In this document: positions 36,930-48,894 of the stretch, piece by piece
Layout: each line of letters begins with the position of its first letter
How positions within the stretch are numbered: position 1 is the stretch's first letter
NCBI GenBank assembly: GCA_029962745.1
Contig: CM057158.1
Coordinates: 7,503,528-7,567,527, forward strand
Direction: 5' to 3'
Length of the DNA: 64,000 nucleotides
Origin: Echinometra lucunter
Lineage: Eukaryota > Echinodermata > Echinoidea > Camarodonta > Echinometridae
Program-made: the position numbers and the translations under genes
Notes under the pieces: generated by a model
The model's input: the letters and a program-made list of their open reading frames with translations, nothing else
Database searches by the model: none
What the model was told of the DNA's origin: nothing

Positions 36930-37047
36930 GCAAAAGAGGAAGATGAAAGAGCATTAACTTGTTTCTACTAAAAAAATGAGCGATTTATTCCCCAAAACGG
37001 TGATTATTCACCAGATTCTGCAAGATCTGTTCTTTGTGTAGTTTCGA
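36930..37047 (-). repeat. Three-copy local repeat, copy 1
   Basis: On the minus strand: GAAACTACACAAAGAACAGA, then TCTTGCAGAATCTGGTGAAT, then AATCACCGTTTTGG and CGCTCATTTTTTTAGT. It matches copies 2 and 3 downstream in the same orientation. This copy is the most diverged. Its GGTGAATAATCACC is a near-palindrome. Confidence 0.55.
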
Positions 37048-37654
37048 TGCTTGTGAGCAGAACACACGAAGCGAATAATCCTGTGTTCCTTTCCTTTCCC
37101 AGTTTAGCAACTGAATGTAGATACCACACATTCTAGTTATCTAATTTCCATCATTTATCTAAAAAACTAAAAATAAAAAATAAAAATTAAAAAAAAAGGG
37201 GGGGGGGGTTCTTAAGACGATTCAAATCGAAAATAAATGCGAGCACATAAAAATACATATGATTTATTTTTTTCTGGTGACAACTGGAAATATATTCGTA
37301 AGGCATATTTCGATTTATTTCTTTAGTTCAATAATGTATTTCTTAAATACATTCTACAAATCATTTTAGTCGCTATAATACAAATTACGCATTTGCATGA
37401 ACACATCTCGAATCATAAAAAAACAAAATGTTACAACAGGGTAGGGATGATGCCATAATACATCATTGTTGATAATGAGAAATAAGGAATGAGAAACCAA
37501 CAATATAAAGAAAAATGAAAATGAGATTATCCAATAAAATGTGAGCTGATTTCAATGGGAGATATCACATCCAAGCATGAAAAAAAAAAAAGGAAAAAAA
37601 TGATGAGCAGAAGGTTAGCATATACACCGACATGATGTATTGTGAGTACTTTTG

Positions 37655-37786
37655 AGAGCGTCAGAGAAGGAAAAAGAGAAGAATTATTTTTGCCCGAAAA
37701 TGTGTGAAATAATTGCAAAAAGGGCAATTATTCACTAGTTTCTGTATCATCTGAAAGTAGGTGGATTCTGTGTGTGTGCTTTCAGT
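37655..37786 (-). repeat. Three-copy local repeat, copy 2
   Basis: On the minus strand: CTGAAAGCACACACACAGAA, TCCACCTACTTTCAGAT, AGAAACTAGTGAATAATTGC and TTTCACACATTTTCGGGC. It closely follows copy 3 over about 100 bp. A minus-strand frame is open through this copy but not through copy 3, so the similarity is at the DNA level. Confidence 0.6.
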
Positions 37787-38294
37787 ACCCCCTGTTGTAG
37801 CCAGTGAAGCATGAGCAGGATGAGCTTCGGGGGATTTACCTCTCACATTTATCTTCATCAAGCATGACTGCTGCATTTTGTGAACAATGATGATTTACCG
37901 CCCTTTCTTTAACATCAACTGATAAATATTTTTAGCCCATTATTGCAGCTGGAAGATTGACTAAAAAGTAATAATGCAGAAATTATTTGAACTGAATGCT
38001 TCCATCTCTTGATAACCTTTAGTTTTCCTTGCCAATTAAGCATCTATCATTAATTACGACTATATCTCATCACAGATGATGAAAAAATACAACTGTATTG
38101 AATATGATACCCCATTATTGAAATGAAAATAATAATTCGATACCAATAGTAAGATAAAGAAATGTTTGATTTATTAAATAAACACGCGCTGTGATCATCC
38201 GATCATATCATAATATCATTGTAACATTGAATCACATGGCACTGAAAATCCGTGTACATTATAATAAACCTGTCCATTTGATATACAGTAAATT

Positions 38295-38425
38295 TACGAG
38301 AGAGGAGGAATACAAAGGCAACAACATTTTTTCCTAAAAATGTGCGAATTAATCGAGGAAAATGCAATTATTCACTCATTTCTGCATGGATCTGAAAGTA
38401 CGGGGATTCGGTGTGTAGTTTCAGA
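38295..38425 (-). repeat. Three-copy local repeat, copy 3
   Basis: On the minus strand: CTGAAACTACACACCGAATC, CCCGTACTTTCAGATCC, AGAAATGAGTGAATAATTGC and ATTCGCACATTTTTAGG. It is very similar to copy 2 and less so to copy 1. Copy-to-copy spacing is roughly 0.7 and 0.64 kb. The sequence between copies shows no clear repeat, so the conserved part is the 100-150-bp core. Confidence 0.6.
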
Positions 38426-40285
38426 ACTAGTGACTGGTCGAAACGATTGCGGCGTCTGAATGATTATTGTTCGCTCGGCATGATCTTCATCTTATGTAAA
38501 TATCGTACCTTCGTTTATTTGTATATATTTCATTATTCATTTTAATTAATGGAAAAGGCAATTTTGTCTTCATTATTTTCTAAATGCCCTCGTCATTGTA
38601 TAGAAGCAGGTGTATCAAATATAAGAACATAGAACTATCGGTTTCTACCAACGATCTTTTGTCTTACAAAAACCGAGGTCACAGAAACCAGGAAAGAGAG
38701 ACAAAACTAAGGATCTTACTCATAATCACAAAATACGGGATTTTATTGAATTTTTCGTACTGATGCAAATGCATGTACCTCTGAAAACCTGAAAATGTAC
38801 TGTTTTAAAATCGATAGCGTGCCCGGTGTAATATTAATGTGAGCAGATTGATCTGTCTTCGGTAAGATTAAAATATCTGCATTTTGGATATTAAGTTCTG
38901 CACATTTAACCACCGACTCAATATTCATTATGTAAGAATATGAACTAAATTCTATTTTAGATGTCCGATTTGACGTTTGAATGGAGCTTTGATGATTTAT
39001 TGTGAATTCATAATGTATATATCAAACAACTAAATGATTGGATTATGCTAGGGTGTTAATGTTCCACTTAATCATATTTATAAGGAAGATATAGGGGTTT
39101 TAGCCTTTAATCAATTTGATAAAATTTTATTTACTATAACAAGTATAGCTTTGATACCTAGCCATATTTTAGGGTAAGGGGCAATCAGAATACAGCATTG
39201 CAGAATACTAAAAGGATTCTTCAATTTGTAGAAAACGATATTCATTCATCATCATGTGGTAAAATATTATTGTACACGTGGCAATAACCGCTGTTATTGT
39301 AAATTTACCTAACTTTCTAAGCATCATAGGCATTTCCCGAATTTCCCTCCCTATTAACATTATTTACATGTATTTCAAAACGCATACGTCACCCAACCTA
39401 AATGAATTGTCACTGCATTATTTTGCAAAATTGTAGTATCATACACAAAGTGAACTGATATAAAAGGAAAAAGAAAGAGACAGAAAACTTGTTTGTTTCT
39501 TTGACTAAACGAACAAGGTCATGATGAATAGATGAATTTATAACCTTGGTATTTTGGCGCCCTCCTGTCGCCGAACTTGGGTTGTTTCTCTGTTCTCTTT
39601 GGTAGACGACGACCTGCTTGGTTTTTCGCACCTTTCTCTCCACCGACCCGCCACTTTTTGTCTTGTTTAACAAATTGTCTTCAAATCAATTCCATTCTTC
39701 TTATTTCTCTGACAAAGCCAAGAAAAAAAGAAAAACGAAGGAAAAGGGACTAGGAGTTAGGTTAAGGAGAAGGGCAAACTTGTACTCCGTTTTATCCACC
39801 GTGTCGGGTTTTACACCGTCCTTTTGTCAAGATGACGTCAACGAAAAGTCAAATTCTTGAGACCCTTTTCTTTTGCTTTCCCATTGAAATGTTTTCTGCT
39901 CCATGCGGGAGAGCGAATTTTGGGTGTGATAGTATTCAATTATTCATAGAAAAATACCACGTACTTTTAAACCCATAAGAAGCATGTGTGCACGCGTAGA
40001 AATATGCGACGTTCCGACCTCCTTCTAATTTGAATCTTCCACTTACTGACACTATTCTGAGACAGAAATGCAACAAGCAGGTACAAATGGTAACAAAGAA
40101 TGGAATCTTTCACAATTTAAGATTACCATCAGTATTTCAGTAATCATGCCCATACATACCCCCCCCCCCCCACACCCACACACACACACCTTATTTTCAA
40201 AATGAACATGACAAATAAGTTCATAATCTTCTTGACTATTTACCCTTTCTCAAATCGATATCTATCATGTCTATAGTCAGGCTTA
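38426..40285. other. No gene seen
   Basis: AT-rich. A C-run with a CA-rich tract lies at about 40158-40189. Frames at 39410-39860 are short and open on both strands. Confidence 0.4.
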
Positions 40286-40459
40286 TGGGGTGTTGCAAGA
40301 AAGTTGCAATCGATTGCAAGTTGCAACAGATTGTCACTGGCCAATCAAAATCATTGTTGCATGCATGTCTTCTTAAAAGGGTACCCTGAGCCAATCAGAA
40401 TGGTTGTTTCAAAATTAGCAATTATTTGCAATTGATAGCAACTTTCGTGCAACATCCCA
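40286..40459. mobile_element. 174-bp MITE flanked by TTA duplications
   Basis: The left end TGGGGTGTTGCAAGAAAGTT continues GCAATCGATTGCAA; the right end inverted reads TGGGATGTTGCACGAAAGTT, then GCTATCAATTGCAA. That is about 33 bp with few mismatches. TTA stands at both outer borders (40283-40285 and 40460-40462). Three-base TTA/TWA duplications are typical of PIF/Harbinger-type elements, so that superfamily is a reasonable inference. Two direct copies of CCAATCA.AAT..TTGTT occur inside. No open frame. Confidence 0.75.
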
Positions 40460-40886
40460 TTAGTGTAACTTTATTTTCCATTTCCATACAACATGTACAA
40501 TGAAATTTCAACCATCACTCCATCTGTTATTCCTTCTGCTACTCCTACTATCTTTGTCGATCCCTCACTCATGTTCTTCTGTATCTTTTCATCTTGATTC
40601 CCACTAAGAATAAGAGCTTTCCATTGACATATCCCGCTGTTTGTTGTACATGGAGTAATTTATTACTTTTTAGAATGTACCGTGAAATCCATCCTGTGAT
40701 CTGATGATTACAATTATGTATATATTATTTTATAGCTTATCGATTTCATATTCCGCTGTTATTTGTATACACAAAATATCTTGTTCAGATTCAGAGTGTC
40801 TATAGTGTGATATTCTGTTGTTTTATATTTATACCTGCATCACATTTTCACCTTCTCCTTGTCATCATCTATCATGTTTATTGCAG

Positions 40887-40992
40887 ATATGAAGCCAAAC
40901 TAAGGAATGCGTGTCTTTTTACTCAATCAACAAAAACTAATGATGATTTGCCATCAGAAAACCACCTGGAGAGCACATCTTGTCGGAAATAG
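40887..40992 (+). CDS. Candidate 3' exon, unknown hydrophilic tail
   Basis: A pyrimidine-rich stretch ending ATGTTTATTGCAG gives a good acceptor. The frame then runs 34 codons to TAG, reading YEAKLRNACLFTQSTKTNDD, then LPSENHLESTSCRK. It is hydrophilic and Ser/Thr/Asn-rich, as expected for a disordered C-terminus. The phase implies two bases from an upstream exon, which I could not find. The same frame is open upstream of the acceptor with a hydrophobic, intron-like run. An AATAAA occurs near 41355, some 360 nt downstream. Function is unknown. Confidence 0.27.
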
Positions 40993-42782
40993 CGGACCGA
41001 ATATGCACGCGCGTATCTTGCAAAGAAATATCGAAAAATTTCACTGTTGATGATGAAAGAAACTGATTGCATTTCCATCCATTAAGAAACGATAACGAGT
41101 TAAGCTGTAAGTCGTGCAGTAATATTTAGAGATATGATATTAATTGGGCCAGGAAACTTCCACTTGTGTGAACGCCATGCTAAAATAACAAATGTGCTCT
41201 TTACAAGCAAGTTTGGAGTCATCTTTTCCCCGTTCCGGAGGGTAAAGTATCGTCTGTACCATCAGCGACCATTTTTTGTTTTTGTTTAAAAGTGTTCTCG
41301 GTCAGGTTTTCAACGTGGGAATGGAATATTAATTCGTTTATGGTGTCCATGAAAATAAAATATCCCACGGATTGAAACTAAAGTTTTCAAGAGAGAGAAC
41401 AAAAATGCATCAAGTTCCGTTTTCGGAGAGAGAAAAAAATATAATTATCATTGCGATCGTCTCAATAGAAGTCATCAAATTTCAATCATTTGATACTTTT
41501 AAAGGTCTGTGGTAGTCTACAAATGCATAAGTTTGAAAAAGTATTAAATGAGTTAAAAGTTATAAGCATTTATTTCAAAGGCAGACTAATTAAGTGCACT
41601 ATCATAATATGTGATGTATGGATCATGCTTTTCCATCAGATGGTTGTAAATCTATATTTTATGTAGGCAGTGGGTAGGGTTATAGCTACATCTTGCTGCC
41701 ACAACAAAACGACAGAAGTGAAGAAAAAAAATGATAGGGTATGAAATATGGGGTAATAACGGAGAAGGGAATAGAACAGACATGCGATCACAAAGTGGCA
41801 AAGGGAGAAAGAAAGGTGCGATAGAAGGGCAGACATAGTCAGAAAAATCAATAGAGAGAGGAGAAAGAAATAGAGAGAGGGGAGACGGAAACAGAGAGAG
41901 AGAGAGAAAAGAAGTTGAAGAAAGGATACAGAGAACAGAAAAACGCGAGTCAGAAGTCTACATTCAGGACTGATCTCTTAAAGGTTTCAGATAGAAGAAA
42001 TTGGAGTAAAAGTGAGGAGAAGAATGAGTGGAAAGGAAGGGTCCTTGACGATATTCTCGTTTCTGGAATGACCTGTGCATTATTCATTCTTAATCTTCAT
42101 GTACAATTGAAGGTTTTGTATTAAGCTCTAATTTACTAATCTGATAAACGTAATTACACTATCAAATAAACGGCATAGCATTCAACGCAAGCAAAAGACA
42201 ATGGCCTTGTAAAACGATCACACTAATTGCTGAGGAAAGAAATGCACAAATACGGGACGTAAGGTATTGTTGATGCTGATACATATTTTATTGCGGATGG
42301 GACTAGGCAATTATGCGTGGTTGAATCGCTTTGATTAATATCCGCAGCATCAACCTCTGTTCACAACTGCTGTCATAGTCATCCTTCGAGCTCTAATGAG
42401 ACAAATTACCTAGATGGGGGATACAGTCAGAAATTTTCCTGGAGAACCGACATTTCTTGACCCTATATTAACCTTCAACCGAGCGAGCGAAAGGGACGAG
42501 CAAATATTTTTAGGACTTATCCCACAAGCAAAAGCGGAATATCAATGCATCACCAATGTGAAAAGGTGATTATGAATTAGTTGTCCAGCAAAACGTTTAT
42601 GTAACATTAAAAAAAAAACTGATTTACCTAACAAGAATAATCATTTTATACCAGAACAGGAGGTGGTGGTGGTTAACCGAATAGGCCTACAGGAGTCACA
42701 TAAATAAAGTCACCCCTCGTAGTCGTAAGGACAACCTTTTTTCATGGTAAGAAAAGGCAGGTTGAAGCGTTAATATCAGCAG

Positions 42783-42837
<55 letters not shown>
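42783..42837 (+). repeat. (GAT)18 trinucleotide tract
   Basis: A perfect array of about 18 units, the longest uninterrupted trinucleotide repeat in the window. Confidence 0.95.
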
Positions 42838-43040
42838 ATTCATAAGTTGAATATGATAGCAGTTGTGAACACAGTCCTCTTTTTTTCTCTCGTCATACCA
42901 AACCACCAGATATGATGAACAGAGTAACGTGAAGAATAATCGAGGAATTCAAAGTGCATCTCGTGTTTGTGTGCTCGACCTAATGTTTATCATAAATTGT
43001 CTGTAGCGATCTTGAGATGAGAACCCAGACATGAAAATAA

Positions 43041-43241
43041 TACTACACAACCTTGACGTTCCTTTTAAAGACACTGCATGCAGTAAGCGAAAATGAAATC
43101 AAAATCAGCACTAACGATATTGACCAAGACATTAAATCCATCTACAACATTTGTAAAAGAGTATTAATCCAACCCCACTCGAATTTAGAACTTTTCACCA
43201 TCTTAGAAAATGGTAAAATTTACACCTTTAACGCGCACTAG
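43041..43241 (+). CDS. Candidate exon, unknown Asn/Ile-rich protein
   Basis: After a TAA at 43038 the frame runs 66 codons to TAG. It passes through VSENEIKISTNDIDQDIKSI and ends LELFTILENGKIYTFNAH. The mix of charged and hydrophobic residues looks protein-like. An acceptor-like CACTGCATGCAG lies at about 43083 inside the frame. There is no in-frame ATG. The region is AT-rich, so codon bias is a weak guide. It could be an exon, part of a decayed element or chance. No domain is recognised. Confidence 0.22.
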   Translation, partial: YYTTLTFLLKTLHAVSENEIKISTNDIDQDIKSIYNICKRVLIQPHSNLELFTILENGKIYTFNAH

Positions 43242-43569
43242 TGCCCGAGGAAAGAGAATAACACACTGTAATAGTGCATAATAGCGTGGGCAGAGACATG
43301 ACAATGTACTATAGTACGTCGATGGTGTGGGTAAACTTGTAAAGAGAGGGGGCGAGAAATGATCGACAAAGTAATAAACAAGGAAATTTAGAGGAAAAGT
43401 AAATGAGGAAGGAAGCTTAAAAGTGATAAATAAAATATGGAAATCTTTCAAAATCAGACGCTTTCTCTCTACTGATACGAATTAGCTTAGTTTTATGATA
43501 AAATACTTCATCGACATCTCGATCTGTTAGCTTTCTCGCAATCATCCCCCTCCACCTATCTAAATTTTG

Positions 43570-43572
<3 letters not shown>

Positions 43573-43625
<53 letters not shown>
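43573..43625 (+). repeat. (CT)26 microsatellite
   Basis: Perfect CT tract. Confidence 0.95.
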
Positions 43626-43628
<3 letters not shown>

Positions 43629-44116
43629 CACTCACCGTCTACCCATTCATATACAACAATAAAATTAATGATTATAATAACTCATTCTTTCCTTCTATCC
43701 TCTGTAATTATAGTTTACAGTCTATTATAGCGCCCTTTCCTACAATTCAGTTTTCTCTTTCGCTTTCTTTCTCTCCCTGTCTCATTCGATCATCCAGCCA
43801 TTTCTCCGCATTTCGGAATCGTAGATGTCATGACCTTTCTAGGTAGGGGTCACTGACTCACTGGTTATGGCGGGAAACATCGAGGCAAATATTTGTAGAC
43901 AAGAAGAAATTTATTTCCCAACGTCTGGCTCTGACTTTTCTCTGAAGTGGTTTCTTTGCAACATCAATGTAAATTACACCGTGACATAATGGCACTTTGC
44001 TACATCTATCTTCTATTATATCAGTATGTAAAGCAATGCTATCATCTGCTGAGATGCAGAAGGACTGTAACGCTGTGAATGTATGAACTAATGCCCTAAT
44101 GCCTTCTCGCTCTCAG

Positions 44117-44308
44117 GACACGATATGTTGGCTTCACGTCATGTCACTAGTCATTGGACTACGTGGAACTTTCCCAGTCAACGCAAAATACTCAAGAGTT
44201 ATACTTGCAGGCGCAGGCCCGTTAAACTTTCATGCTCAGATTGCAGCGTCGTCACACCACAGCCAAATCATGGTATTTTACTCGCTGCAAATTGATTTGA
44301 GATTCTAA
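44117..44308 (+). CDS. Candidate 3' exon with downstream AATAAA
   Basis: The acceptor GCCTTCTCGCTCTCAG is strong. The frame runs 63 codons to TAA and includes WLHVMSLVIGLRGTFPVNAK and GPLNFHAQIAASSHHSQIM. A mildly hydrophobic run near the start is too short for a sure membrane segment. An AATAAA at 44477 lies about 170 nt after the stop and is followed at once by an A-rich run, which could mean a genuine 3' end or the poly(A) tail of a retroposed copy. A second acceptor-like site (ATACTTGCAG at about 44210) and an ATG|GTATTT donor-like site near 44271 give shorter alternatives. Product unknown. Confidence 0.3.
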   Translation, partial: DTICWLHVMSLVIGLRGTFPVNAKYSRVILAGAGPLNFHAQIAASSHHSQIMVFYSLQIDLRF

Positions 44309-44476
44309 AAATATATATTTCTGTTGACTCTTTCGCACATCATGATCAGCCCGGAGTAGAGTGGGTCTGTAATTACTTACCAGCTACATTCCCTAAGATG
44401 ATTTATATTCATATAAAAATGATACATGAGCATCATTTTCCTGTATTCTTCGTTATTGTTACAGTTATGAAAATCA

Positions 44477-44512
44477 AATAAAGTAAAAAAAAAATTAAAA
44501 AAAAAAAAAAAA
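44477..44512 (+). terminator. AATAAA followed by A-rich run
   Basis: AATAAAG, then A10, TT and A16. It supports the candidate 3' exon ending at 44308, or marks a retroposed poly(A) tail. No flanking target duplication was identified. Confidence 0.3.
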
Positions 44513-45197
44513 CTTGTCATGTTTCTGTTATGTTCCAAAATTCCTCCCCTCAACACACACATTATCTTCTCTTGTTTGCTTTTCGATCAGCTATATGAAC
44601 GGGGCGGGTAATCACTAATGATTATAACGAAGCTTCAAATCAATCTCGCCTACTTGTGAAAATTCACACAATAATCGCGAAGGAGACGAAAAGGGAACAA
44701 ACTGCCCGCTATATTAAACAAACTGTGAGGTACAGAAAGCGAGGCGACGAAGCGGGTAACAGGATTATCGTCATGGTCCGTTTAATAATGTTGCATTTCT
44801 CTGATAATGGTAAAATTTCTTTGTATTTGTACACTAATCATACTACGTTCACAAAAAAATTGTATTTGTGATTTCGTATTGTCCTTTCTTTTAGATAATG
44901 TTGTCAAGTGAGAGATATTTTTTGCGGTGTGTTAGGATTTTGTTTGGGACGGATATGAGTCATTATTCCACACGAGAGTGCATTGAAACGGGGTATTGAG
45001 ACCTCTCGCTGCGTTAGCCGTTTGAGCGAACCACGGGCACGTTCTTCCCCCAGAAGTCTGGGGCTCCGAGGCACACAACCGCCACCCCCGCTGGTTTCGG
45101 TCGAATATTTGTGCGTTCTGTCAGGAACAAATACAGGGGGATTGAGATGGAGGGGAAGAACGAGAGAGGATGTAAAAAGAGAGATAGATAGAGAGAT

Positions 45198-45200
<3 letters not shown>

Positions 45201-45254
<54 letters not shown>
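45201..45254 (+). repeat. (AG)27 microsatellite
   Basis: Perfect AG tract preceded by GATA-like units. Confidence 0.95.
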
Positions 45255-45260
<6 letters not shown>

Positions 45261-46255
45261 TGTAGATGAAATCAAATGGAGTCTTTCTTGATGTAACAAA
45301 ATGTTTATGCGAAAGATCACTGAGAATGTTAAACTGTAGAAAAAGTCGTAGCAGTTTAATGGATCAGTGTCGATTGTTGGAAAGATTTTTCAAGATTTTG
45401 AAAGTAACCATGAAGATTCGTTTGCTGCAAGCAAACAAGTGGGACCTAATTCTGTTTGATGTAGTTACAATGCATGCAGTGACACTAATAATCATAATAT
45501 GCATGACTAAGGCTATCAACCTTTTGTGCATTGGCTTAATGAGTGAGATTTGATTTGAAATGCTCATTATGAAGACGGACTAAAATGAAGATATGAACTT
45601 CAGTATGTATATAGTCTTGTCTAACATAGAATTTTGAAAATATAGTCCCCAAACTATATTCTCCATTCATTTAAGGAGGGGTATATTAAATAGTTCTGCA
45701 CTGTCTTCTTCCTCATTCCTGAAAAGTGGAAAATTTGAGGTCACCTATGGGCCACCACCATCATTTTCACTGTTATCATTATCGTTGTTATCATTATCAT
45801 TACAGTCATCGTAACTCCAAGCAGTTATCATCGACATCGTTATTATCATTATCATTAGTATTATGGATCATTTTTAATATTATATCTAATATTTGTCATA
45901 ATGAATTACATCTAATACTGATGTGTTCTTTACGTTCTTTTCATTGCTCATTTGTGATAGGGGAACATATCTGAAATAAATACGTTACTAAATCTCATTT
46001 CTTATAGAAATTTCATAAATGATATTGGAGTGGTTCGTTAAAATTTCAGTTTTAAAGAATTTGACTATAATAAACAGATAAAGAGCACCACACTCCTTTA
46101 ATTCTGATGAATGCTCTGACGGAGTGTCTTCCTTTAAGATTACCGATCGAAAACAGCTGAAACCTTGCCTGCCGCCACCAAAAAGGAAAGATCACTCTTG
46201 CGACAATTTTTGCAAGGGTACAGAGAGAGATATAGAGTGAGTGAGAGAGAAAGAA

Positions 46256-46257
<2 letters not shown>

Positions 46258-46297
<40 letters not shown>
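46258..46297 (+). repeat. (AG)n microsatellite
   Basis: About 20 AG units preceded by GAGAAAGAAAG. Confidence 0.9.
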
Positions 46298-46300
<3 letters not shown>

Positions 46301-46655
46301 TTGTATAAAAATCCTGTCTTTTCTTGCCTCTTTTATCCCAATTTGAAGTATTGACGGTCTGTTTAAGTACATACGGACATAAAATGGACATGCACACGTC
46401 ATAGGTCGTTGTCGATGTACATCTAACCAAGACGTGAATATAGGCCTAGACATGAATAGGGCGAACGCTTGTCTCTAAATGGTGGAGCTTCTACGGCGCT
46501 ATAGATCGTTTCCAATTTGTGATGGGTTTATCTTAGAGCGGAAATCCGGTGTACGAAGATACGGCATCGATCATACACAGTGTACACAAATTGGATTCTT
46601 TTCCGCCTTTTCTCTCCCCCTTCCATTTGCATTCTTCTCATGTAGGATTTCTCAT

Positions 46656-46660
<5 letters not shown>

Positions 46661-46691
<31 letters not shown>
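46661..46691 (+). repeat. (CT)n microsatellite
   Basis: CT tract in a long pyrimidine-rich stretch that continues to about 46860. On the opposite strand it is GA. Confidence 0.9.
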
Positions 46692-46695
<4 letters not shown>

Positions 46696-47578
46696 TCTCT
46701 CTCCCTTTCTATCCCTCTCACTTACCCTCACCTCACTCTCTCAGGTATATCTGGTCCATATTCATCATGTTCACTGCCTCTTCAGCCCCTCATTATCAGT
46801 TATGTTTCCTTCACTCTCCTCCTTTTCTCTCTCTCTCTCCATTTTCTCTGTCTTTCTGCATGCCATTTTCTTACCTTTTCTTCTCAGTGTCCATGTATAA
46901 CTTATTCCCTTTATTATGTTAAAGGCAATATCCATTATTCCAGTACCCACCCATGTATATTTTAACCCACACGCACACCTTCTTCCACAACACCTTCATA
47001 CTATACGTCACGTGATCCGTGCGCATGTTCGTGCAATGATATTGACAGTGACGTTGGCATTTCAGCACCTTTTCTTTCCTCCGTACCCGTCATCTTTAAT
47101 CGTAATCCTCGCCCTTTTATCTGTTTTCCCCTTCGCATTTTCATTTAACTCTTTTGCCTCTCTGAAGTATTCAGAAAACCTTACTATGTGTGTATTTCGT
47201 GTCGAAACTTAAACTTCGTGGTGACCATCATCGCCAGTTACTCCCATATTGATGTCATTGTTCCACCTTTGTAGTTATCAGCTAATGCACTTCCGTCTCC
47301 TTCGCTATTTTCTTTCTTTTATACAAGAGCTACACAATATGATTCCTATTTCAAATATTCTCTAACAAGATCTTATCCAATGTCGTTCTTTTTTCTCCTC
47401 GTAGGCCAACAGAACAGAAGTCAATTGTCTTGAGTTATATAGCAGGTTCCCATGTCTTGACAATCGAATTAATGAATTAGTTTTGCATTGCATGAAAATG
47501 ATCGCTTTACAGATCTTTTACGTGTGTTTTATTTTTTTGTGTTCTTGAATGCTGGACATTATACCTTCCGGTGTGAGT

Positions 47579-47581
<3 letters not shown>

Positions 47582-47617
<36 letters not shown>

Positions 47618-47626
47618 GGGGGGGGG
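47582..47626 (+). repeat. (GA)n followed by G11
   Basis: GA tract ending in AA and eleven G, the same order as at 9.3, 22.1 and 33.6 kb. Confidence 0.9.
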
Positions 47627-48804
47627 TGATGTGCAGGTATCAGAAATTATCATTATACTTGAGATGCTTGAAGACCAGGAAAATCGTGAAAACCACAACC
47701 TTGATATTGTTGATGTTCATATTTACATTCCACTTTCTTTAATTGTCTGCCAGAATGTATAGAGGCACGCATGTCGATGAATACTCCACCAAACTGCAAC
47801 GCCCCCCCCCCCCCTCATTTTAAACATCCTACTTCTTTTTGTTCTTCTGTCTAGGATACACAAAACAAAGCAAAATAGGGGGTATCTAGTAAGATAACAG
47901 TGGATAAAGGCTGCATAAGACCCCGTTATTATATTATTTTATTAAAAGAGAGGTACACCCGAAGTACAATAGTAATTTTTCATTGGTATGTTCATAATTT
48001 CCACCGTACTTGCTAGATCTTACCGTGTGAACTTGCTGCATCTTACCGTGTGAACAGACCCTATATATCCGCGGATGTTTGGCATGGTTTGACAGCCATG
48101 TGTATACACTACCCCGATGTGGGTGTTAAGGTTGTCCATGTGAACTCGTCACAATGCCTTTTCGTCTGCACAAGTCACGATCGTGTTAAGATGGACTTGT
48201 TTTCGCAAACTCAACGTGGCGTCCACACATGAAAAACGCCACTTTTCTTCAATATTTTTCCCCCTGTCTGCATGGATAAAGACATCAGGAGCAGTGTTAC
48301 GACTATGGGCATTCTGAGAGCCATAAGGGTGTTAACTCTATGTGAACTGCCTTGATACCTAACGCCTTTCTGTTTCTCATCTGATTTTCTGCTAATGATA
48401 ACTGGAGGGTTAAGTGCACATTTTTGCTCGGAATTTTTCGGAATTAATGCATTCCGTGCACGTGAATTCCCCGAGAGTTCATAGCCTTTAAGGTCGTGTG
48501 ATTTTAAAAACATTCTGGAATAACTTTCAAGGAAGCTATCACTTGAATCGCGATAAGCTCTCATTTTGGGGAAAGCACTGAAGGTTCATGATATATCATC
48601 TTTACTACCATTATCATAATCATTTATGAGTGAAAAATTATTTTGCATGTGTAAGAAGAAAGGGGAAAAATGAGATATAATTGAAAATTAAGAAGGTATA
48701 AAGGAGAAAACGGGCCAAAAAGAGATTAAAAGCAAGAGGAAACGTTTCGAAAGAGAAAAATGAAGATAAATCTGAGAGGTCATCAGACAGATTGAGAAAG
48801 AAGG

Positions 48805-48842
48805 TGATAGATAGATAGATATATAGATAGAGAGAAAGGGAT

Positions 48843-48886
<44 letters not shown>

Positions 48887-48894
48887 AGAGAGAG
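48805..48894 (+). repeat. (GATA)n and (AG)n compound tract
   Basis: GATA units at about 48805-48822 followed by AG tracts to 48894. Confidence 0.9.

Noticed and set aside
37661..37876. 71-codon minus-strand frame through copy 2 of the three-copy repeat
   Set aside because: The frame is not kept in the other copies, so the repeat is not conserved as protein.
44904..45320. 138-codon minus and 102-codon plus frames
   Set aside because: Both extend through the AG microsatellite; the GC-richer part is open on both strands.
45266..45553. 95-codon plus-strand frame from ATG
   Set aside because: Starts at the edge of a microsatellite and has no motif or splice support.
46052..46965. Overlapping long frames around 46-47 kb
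   Set aside because: They are driven by AG and CT tracts.
48211..48564. 117-codon minus-strand frame from ATG
   Set aside because: No domain, splice context or poly(A) signal; length is within what AT-rich DNA of this size can produce by chance.
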